Shown here: piece after piece, positions 17,119 to 21,163 of the stretch
Numbering within the stretch: the stretch's first letter is position 1
Layout: each line of letters opens with the position of its first letter
Assembly: GCA_002696885.1 (NCBI GenBank)
Contig: NZSO01000004.1
Coordinates: 1-21,163, forward strand
Reading direction: 5' to 3'
DNA: 21,163 bases
Source: Verrucomicrobiales bacterium
GTDB taxonomy: Bacteria; Verrucomicrobiota; Verrucomicrobiia; Verrucomicrobiales; DEV007
Made by a program: the position numbers and the translations under genes
The notes under the pieces: model-generated
The model's database searches: none
Told to the model about the DNA's origin: nothing
Seen by the model: the letters and a program-made list of their open reading frames with translations, nothing else

Positions 17119-17195
17119 TGCGGGGTAGAGCAGCTCGGTAGCTCGTCAGGCTCATAACCTGGAGGTCGTAGGTTCAAATCCTACCCCCGCATCCA
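17119..17195 (+). tRNA. Initiator tRNA-fMet (CAT anticodon), CCA encoded
   Basis: A 77-nt cloverleaf. Acceptor stem 17119-17125 pairs with 17185-17191. The D stem GAGC pairs with GCTC, the anticodon loop is CTCATAA, and the T arm is GTAGG-TTCAAAT-CCTAC. The CCA (17193-17195) is encoded in the DNA. Initiator marks are the A11:U24 pair, the GTAGCTCGTC D-arm and the GGAGGTCG variable region. Two features differ from the textbook form: position 1 is U, making a weak U1:A72 pair instead of the C1xA72 mismatch, and the anticodon stem is AGG/CCU rather than GGG/CCC. The discriminator base is U. No strong promoter is visible; the aminopeptidase ends 86 nt upstream. Confidence 0.9.
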
Positions 17196-17205
17196 ATTTT
17201 TCTAA

Positions 17206-18732
17206 CTATTGAGCCACGGCGTTCAATGCGCTCAATATTTTCTTACTCAGGTAATCGAATGATTCTTGGCCAACGCTGAATCTGATCAGCCATCTTGACA
17301 CACCATTATCCTCACACCACTCAAGTTCATCATAGTGAGCCAAAAGTGTATATGGACAAACTAACGTAAAATTAGCACCGAGACTTGGCCCCTTACAAAG
17401 TTGCAGCAAATCATAAAACTTAGCAGTTGTTTGTTCAGGCCTTTTGAGTTCAATAGAAAATAATCCCGAAAATCCGCCACCATCACGCTTTACCGCATCA
17501 TAATTAGATCTTGTCTCGTATTTTGGATACCAAACCTTATTCACTAATGGGTGATCTTCTAATAAATCAACAATTAGAGGGGTCGTTTTATTAACTCGCA
17601 AAACTCTATCCCTATAATCAGTAATATTCTTACTAAGAACCACAGCATCCTCATGATACAATGACGAATCATTTTGAGATTTTAACTGAGAAACGATTTT
17701 ACCCCTGAGCTGCGAAGCCCCATTAACAATCACAGCGCCTGCAATAACATCTCCGACGCCTGAATAATACTTGGTAAGGCTTGTCGTTACAACGTCAGCA
17801 TATTTAAAGACATCCACATTTACATTTGTTGCGACTGTATCATCAACAACTATAGGAGTTTTTGTCGGACTTATAATTCTTTTTATCGACTCTAAGTCAG
17901 CACTTCTTAAAAGTGGATTACTCGGAAGCTCACAATATATTCCACAAAGCTGCTCTCCATCGTTAATAATTTTCTCTAATTCAAGAATCGAATCATTATT
18001 AGCTGAGGGCAAAAAAACAACACCCGAACCAATTTCCTTTTGAATTTTCAAAACATCCACGTAGGGAAAATCGAACTGAACCGATCTTGCATCAGGCGTT
18101 ATAGAGGTCAATGATCTATGGACAGCAGATACAGCTGCCATACCAGAGGGGTAGATAAAGACATCATCATAATTCTGGCCAGTATCATCAGCTAACTGTT
18201 GCTTAATTTTTTCAACAGCTTCGCAATTGTTTGAATTCTTTATTACACGGCCAGCCAATAATGATTTTGCACAACGAACACTCAACCCTTCACCAAAATA
18301 TCTCCAAAATTTCTTTGCAACAAATTGAACCTGTTTAGGAAAAACAACAGCAAAAGCAACTCCATCAGATATAGACTTAATAGAAATATCCCAGCCATCA
18401 GTTCGGTTAAGAATAAAATCTCTACACCTTACAGCAACACTCTCAATATTGAAAATTAGACAGTCAAGCTCATCATTTTTATCAAAATCTCTAAGAACCT
18501 TATTTTCTAAAGATTTAATAATTGGGGAGACAAAAAATCTTGGGTATCCAGTCTTTAATTTATCGAGAACAGAACTCCTGGATTCTTCATAACCGATCAC
18601 ACTATCCCACGTAGGTAATGAGACTGATACAGCATACTCAGAGTCAGGTAGTGGGTGCCCAACCTCCGCCTCCCTAAACGGAGGATTTTCACTAACATTT
18701 CTGTATTCTTCTGGTTGCAAATTATATACCAA
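17206..18732 (-). CDS. PLP-dependent trans-sulfuration enzyme resembling fungal cystathionine gamma-synthase (STR2/Met-7)
   Basis: A 508-residue protein, about 120 residues longer than ordinary bacterial MetB. The N-terminal part (about 1-155) contains HPLPDSEYAVSVSLPTWDS, IGYEE and KTGYPRFFVSP, wording characteristic of fungal STR2-type cystathionine gamma-synthases. The PLP domain follows: VFIYPSGMAAVSAVH (191-205), PIVVDDTVATNVNVDVF (293-309), and SLTKYYSGVGDV, with the PLP-forming Lys321. The C-terminal part has GPSLGANFTLVCPYTLLAHY (448-467) and LIRFSVGQES, again as in the fungal group. It should join an activated homoserine to cysteine or a related thiol. The start is TTG at 18732, and no ATG occurs before the PLP domain. 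The start lies inside the 3' end of the upstream gene (11-nt overlap), so the two are translationally coupled. Confidence 0.82.
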   Translation of the reverse strand: MVYNLQPEEYRNVSENPPFREAEVGHPLPDSEYAVSVSLPTWDSVIGYEESRSSVLDKLKTGYPRFFVSPIIKSLENKVLRDFDKNDELDCLIFNIESVAVRCRDFILNRTDGWDISIKSISDGVAFAVVFPKQVQFVAKKFWRYFGEGLSVRCAKSLLAGRVIKNSNNCEAVEKIKQQLADDTGQNYDDVFIYPSGMAAVSAVHRSLTSITPDARSVQFDFPYVDVLKIQKEIGSGVVFLPSANNDSILELEKIINDGEQLCGIYCELPSNPLLRSADLESIKRIISPTKTPIVVDDTVATNVNVDVFKYADVVTTSLTKYYSGVGDVIAGAVIVNGASQLRGKIVSQLKSQNDSSLYHEDAVVLSKNITDYRDRVLRVNKTTPLIVDLLEDHPLVNKVWYPKYETRSNYDAVKRDGGGFSGLFSIELKRPEQTTAKFYDLLQLCKGPSLGANFTLVCPYTLLAHYDELEWCEDNGVSRWLIRFSVGQESFDYLSKKILSALNAVAQ

Positions 18733-19882
18733 GTTTCTTCAAAGCTGAACAAATGTCTTTTATCAGGTCATCAGAATTTTCGATACCTACCGACAGCCTG
18801 AATAAAGAATCTGAAATACCAACCGACTCTCTCACACTTTTGGGTACAGATGCATGAGTCATCGATGCAGGATGACAAACCAGCGACTCAATGCCTCCTA
18901 AACTTTCAGCTTTCGCGAATAATTTCAGTTCGTTTAAAAATGATTTCGTCGTCTCAAGATCCAACCCTAGATCAACAGTGATAATTCCAGAACCTAATCT
19001 CATTTGTTTGAGCGCAAGATTGTATTGTGGATGGGATTCAAGAAATGGATAGATAACTTTTCTGTCTGGAAACCTATCAGTCAGATATGATGCAATTTTT
19101 TCAGCGTTCTCAGAATGCCTTTCAACTCTGATTCTTTGAGTTTTAAGACCTCTTTGAATTAACCAACAATCAAAAGGTGAGGGTTGTAAACCAAGTGCTT
19201 TTTGTGCAAAAACCATTTTATCAGCCCACTCCTCATTATTAGAGCAAACAACACCTCCCAGAGCATCAGAATGCCCATTCGCATATTTTGTTAAGCTCAA
19301 TAAAGATAAGTCAGCACCAAGATCAAGCGGGCATTGTATGAAGCTTGAGGCAAATGTATTATCCACCACAAGATTTGCCCCAACTGCTTTTGAGGCTTCA
19401 GCTATGGATTTGATATCTAGAACCTTCAACATCGGATTTGTAGGAGACTCGATCCACAATATATCAGGTTTAATATCAGCAATAGCATCAATATTCTCTT
19501 GTTTGGTTAAATCAGAATACTTTACCGACACGCCAAACTTACTAAAAACTTTATCCATAAGGCGATATGTACACCCATAGATGTTTTCCTCTGCAAGAAC
19601 TAATGAATTACTATTCAGTGTAGACAAGATCGAAGTGATTGCAGAAACTCCGCTTGCGAAAACTGTAGCATATTTTGCATTCTCATTCTTTTTTAAAACC
19701 TCTTCCAAATTACGAAAATTCGGATTCCCTGACCGAGTATAATCAAATCCATGTTGATTGTCTGACTCGAAGGTAGACGTTGCAAATATTGGAGGTATTA
19801 CAGCCCCTGTTTCCTCATTGTATGATAGGCCTGAATGAACCGACTCAGTTTCAAAATGCCAATTATTATCTTCCTCATTCAT
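18722..19882 (-). CDS. Cystathionine gamma-synthase/gamma-lyase type PLP enzyme (MetB-like)
   Basis: A 386-residue member of the Cys/Met metabolism PLP family at full bacterial length. It shows Tyr48/Arg50 in FDYTRSGNP (phosphate contacts from the neighbouring subunit), Tyr102 in IYGCTYR stacking on PLP, Asp174 in VVDNTFASS, and Lys199 in SLTKYANGHSDALGG forming the Schiff base. Glu326 in AKAESLGGIES matches the Glu of gamma-synthases and gamma-lyases. Cystathionine beta-lyases of the MetC type have Tyr there (AYSWGG), so this is not a typical MetC. Gamma-synthase and gamma-lyase cannot be separated by eye. It is the first gene of a two-gene operon with the fungal-like paralogue and begins only 42 nt after the ribosomal-operon terminator. 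The start is ATG without a Shine-Dalgarno motif. Confidence 0.88.
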   Translation of the reverse strand: MNEEDNNWHFETESVHSGLSYNEETGAVIPPIFATSTFESDNQHGFDYTRSGNPNFRNLEEVLKKNENAKYATVFASGVSAITSILSTLNSNSLVLAEENIYGCTYRLMDKVFSKFGVSVKYSDLTKQENIDAIADIKPDILWIESPTNPMLKVLDIKSIAEASKAVGANLVVDNTFASSFIQCPLDLGADLSLLSLTKYANGHSDALGGVVCSNNEEWADKMVFAQKALGLQPSPFDCWLIQRGLKTQRIRVERHSENAEKIASYLTDRFPDRKVIYPFLESHPQYNLALKQMRLGSGIITVDLGLDLETTKSFLNELKLFAKAESLGGIESLVCHPASMTHASVPKSVRESVGISDSLFRLSVGIENSDDLIKDICSALKKLGI

Positions 19883-19924
19883 CTAACAAATCACGCTTAA
19901 TCAATATTCTCAGAATTAAAGTAA

Positions 19925-19960
19925 GAAGGCGGTGCTCTGAATAACAGAAACACCGCCTTC
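19925..19960 (-). terminator. Intrinsic terminator of the rpsK-rpsD operon
   Basis: GAAGGCGGTG (19925-19934) and CACCGCCTTC (19951-19960) form a perfect 10-bp GC-rich stem. The 16-nt interior can pair further (TCTG with CAGA around AATAA). On the minus strand the hairpin begins 20 nt after the rpsD stop and is followed by TTACTTTAATTCTG, a moderately U-rich tail. It is the most convincing terminator in the window. The plus-strand side lacks a T run, so it should act mainly on rpsD transcription. Confidence 0.8.
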
Positions 19961-19980
19961 AATTTGGGGATTAAATCTTG

Positions 19981-20598
19981 TTATCTAGAGTAAAGCTCAA
20001 CAACCAACTGTTCATTGACCATTGGATCTACTTCATCTCGTTCTGGGACGCGGGAAATTGTTCCTTCTAAATTATCTCTATCTACAACCAACCACTCCGA
20101 TTGTGAGATAGCCTGTGTGAGATCAAGCCCACGCAATGCCAACTGCTTTGATCTTGGATTGTCTCTTACAGCAATCTGATCTCCAGGTTTAGTGTTGTAT
20201 GATGGAATATCAACTCTTTTACCATTAACAAGTATGTGGCCGTGATTTACAAACTGACGAGCACCTGCCCTTGTGTTTGATAAGCCCATACGATAAATTA
20301 TGTTATCGAGCCTCATCTCAAGAAGTTGTATAAGAAGTATACCGGTAACACCTCTTCTACGCTGAGCTTCAGCGAAATACCTTCTGAACTGTTTTTCTAG
20401 TACCCCATACTGAAATCTTAGTTTTTGTTTTTCAGCCAAAGCCACTGAATAGTCAGAGCCTTTGGAACGTCTTCCTCCCCTTTTTCCACCATGCATACCT
20501 GGTGCATAGGCTCTTCGCTCAAGGGCCTTGGAGGGGCCGAACAATGGAACTCCAAATCTTCTACTTATTTTATCTCTTGGACCAGTATATCGCGCCAT
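19981..20598 (-). CDS. rpsD: Small-subunit ribosomal protein uS4
   Basis: A 205-residue uS4 (E. coli: 206) that binds 16S rRNA early in 30S assembly. It starts [16 protein letters not shown] and contains the helical core [21 protein letters not shown] and the S4 RNA-binding domain [20 protein letters not shown] through [19 protein letters not shown]. It has no Cys residues, so this is the zinc-independent form. The C-terminal segment ending [12 protein letters not shown] resembles Verrucomicrobiota sequences as I remember them. It lies 22 nt after rpsK; the spacer is AT-rich with no Shine-Dalgarno motif, which is unusual for a highly expressed ribosomal gene. The gene is followed by a terminator and not by rpoA. 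In many bacteria uS4 represses its own operon; no such leader can be judged here. Confidence 0.97.
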   Translation of the reverse strand: MARYTGPRDKISRRFGVPLFGPSKALERRAYAPGMHGGKRGGRRSKGSDYSVALAEKQKLRFQYGVLEKQFRRYFAEAQRRRGVTGILLIQLLEMRLDNIIYRMGLSNTRAGARQFVNHGHILVNGKRVDIPSYNTKPGDQIAVRDNPRSKQLALRGLDLTQAISQSEWLVVDRDNLEGTISRVPERDEVDPMVNEQLVVELYSR

Positions 20599-20620
20599 AG
20601 TAAATGATTAATTTTTGATT

Positions 20621-21163
20621 TTATACTCTTCTTGCTTTTTTGGGACGACAACCATTGTGAGGGATTGGAGTGACATCGGATATTGATTTAACTTCAATGC
20701 CAATACCTTGTACTGCTCTAACCGCTGATTCACGACCGGAACCAGGCCCCTTAACTTTCACGTCCGCCTCTTTGAGTCCGTGTCCCATAGCTTGTCTACA
20801 AGCATCTTGAGAGACAACTTGGGCTGCGTATGCGGTGCTCTTTCTTGATCCTCTAAAACCCATTTTACCAGCAGTTGACCATCCTATAACATTTCCTCTT
20901 TTATCAGTAATTGTTACTATGGTGTTGTTAAAAGTTGCTAAGACGTGAACAATTCCTGAATTTACGTTTTTACTTCCCTTGGCCTTGACGACTTTTTGTT
21001 TTGCATCGGCATCAGGTCCATCCAACTCGAGAAGAACATCTGCAGCAGTTCTAGTCTTTTTCTCTTTCTCACCCTCTTCAGCTTTAGGTGCTTCCTCTTC
21101 AGCTTTAGGTGCTTCCTCTTCAGCTTTAGGTGCTTCCTCTACCGCCTTAGCAGCTTCCTCTTC
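20621..21163 (-). CDS. rpsK: Small-subunit ribosomal protein uS11 with a long acidic N-terminal extension (start outside the window)
   Basis: The C-terminal 120 residues are standard uS11, a platform protein near the 3' end of 16S r[47 protein letters not shown] and the closing [20 protein letters not shown] at 21025 could be read as a start, but the same frame stays open for 46 more codons to the window edge, and no ATG lies in the visible part. The extension reads [10 protein letters not shown], then three copies of the heptad [14 protein letters not shown], then [22 protein letters not shown]. The total extension beyond the usual uS11 N-terminus is therefore at least about 55 residues, acidic and low in complexity, and the true start lies beyond 21163. 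Probably rpsM is upstream. Confidence 0.93.
   Translation of the reverse strand, partial: EEEAAKAVEEAPKAEEEAPKAEEEAPKAEEGEKEKKTRTAADVLLELDGPDADAKQKVVKAKGSKNVNSGIVHVLATFNNTIVTITDKRGNVIGWSTAGKMGFRGSRKSTAYAAQVVSQDACRQAMGHGLKEADVKVKGPGSGRESAVRAVQGIGIEVKSISDVTPIPHNGCRPKKARRV
21077..21139. repeat. Three perfect tandem copies of a 21-bp unit inside rpsK
   Basis: The units lie at 21077-21097, 21098-21118 and 21119-21139 and are identical base for base. Each encodes seven residues (EEAPKAE in one register) of the uS11 N-terminal extension. Being in frame, gain or loss of copies would change the length of the tail without breaking the gene. Identity at the DNA level suggests recent duplication. Confidence 0.92.

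Noticed and set aside
17119..17195. Elongator tRNA-Met or tRNA-Ile(CAU)
   Set aside because: The A11:U24 pair, the D-arm GTAGCTCGTC and the GGAGGTCG variable region are initiator features.
18722..19882. Calling the 386-residue enzyme cystathionine beta-lyase (MetC)
   Set aside because: It has Glu326 in AESLGG, the gamma-synthase/gamma-lyase residue, not the Tyr of MetC.
19883..19924. SAM-type riboswitch before the Met/Cys operon
   Set aside because: Only 42 nt separate the ribosomal terminator from the start codon, too short for a known aptamer.
20621..21025. TTG at 21025 as the start of rpsK
   Set aside because: The frame remains open for 46 codons upstream with strongly biased, repeated sequence typical of a protein tail.
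21077..21139. Tandem units as a CRISPR fragment
   Set aside because: Units abut with no spacers and encode an in-frame heptad.

Overview
The window is AT-rich bacterial chromosome. It most likely comes from a planktonic, probably marine, member of the PVC superphylum, with Verrucomicrobiota favoured. The reasons are the paired PSCyt1/DUF1549/DUF1553 and DUF1501 genes, a secreted lactonase-DUF1080 fusion, an SGLT-type symporter, an Nramp relative lacking the DPGN motif, the zinc-free uS4 with its long C-terminal part, and a uS11 with a long charged N-terminal extension. Genus cannot be read from the sequence. I see no insertion sequence, phage gene, CRISPR array or rRNA. No gap reaches 300 bases; the longest is 4022-4285 (264 nt).

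Layout. At the left edge (1-164, minus) is the first part of a membrane protein, probably of the VTT/TVP38 type. Next come a PPOX-like flavin-binding protein (221-661, plus) and, tail to tail with it, a minus-strand sugar-acquisition pair: a secreted lactonase/3-keto-disaccharide-hydrolase fusion (2309-4021) followed by a sodium/sugar symporter (658-2283). A divergent, AT-rich regulatory gap then leads into a plus-strand ABC cluster: a secreted or membrane protein of unknown family (4286-5563), a LolD/MacB-type ATPase (5553-6242), an FtsX-like permease (6239-7402) and a lipoprotein (7484-8065). An Nramp-like carrier (8087-9451, minus) faces this cluster. The PVC-type cytochrome/DUF1553 protein and its DUF1501 partner follow (9510-13785, plus), then a UvrD/Rep helicase (13796-15811, minus), an M29 aminopeptidase (15932-17032, plus) and an initiator tRNA (17119-17195). 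Two overlapping trans-sulfuration enzymes on the minus strand (17206-19882) and the rpsK-rpsD end of a ribosomal protein operon (19981-21163) close the window.

How the genes work together. The lactonase fusion and symporter look like outside processing and uptake of sugar derivatives. The PSCyt1/DUF1553 and DUF1501 pair is probably a secreted polymer-degrading or oxidising unit. The two PLP enzymes probably act around cystathionine in Met/Cys metabolism. The ABC cluster is the best candidate for an undescribed system. Its 425-residue first protein fits no family I can name, the permease appears to lack a final helix, and the permease has no ATG/GTG/TTG/CTG start before its first membrane helix. 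Instead an AUA codon overlaps the ATPase stop codon (AUAA). Shine-Dalgarno motifs are missing in front of almost every gene, which may be a property of the organism.
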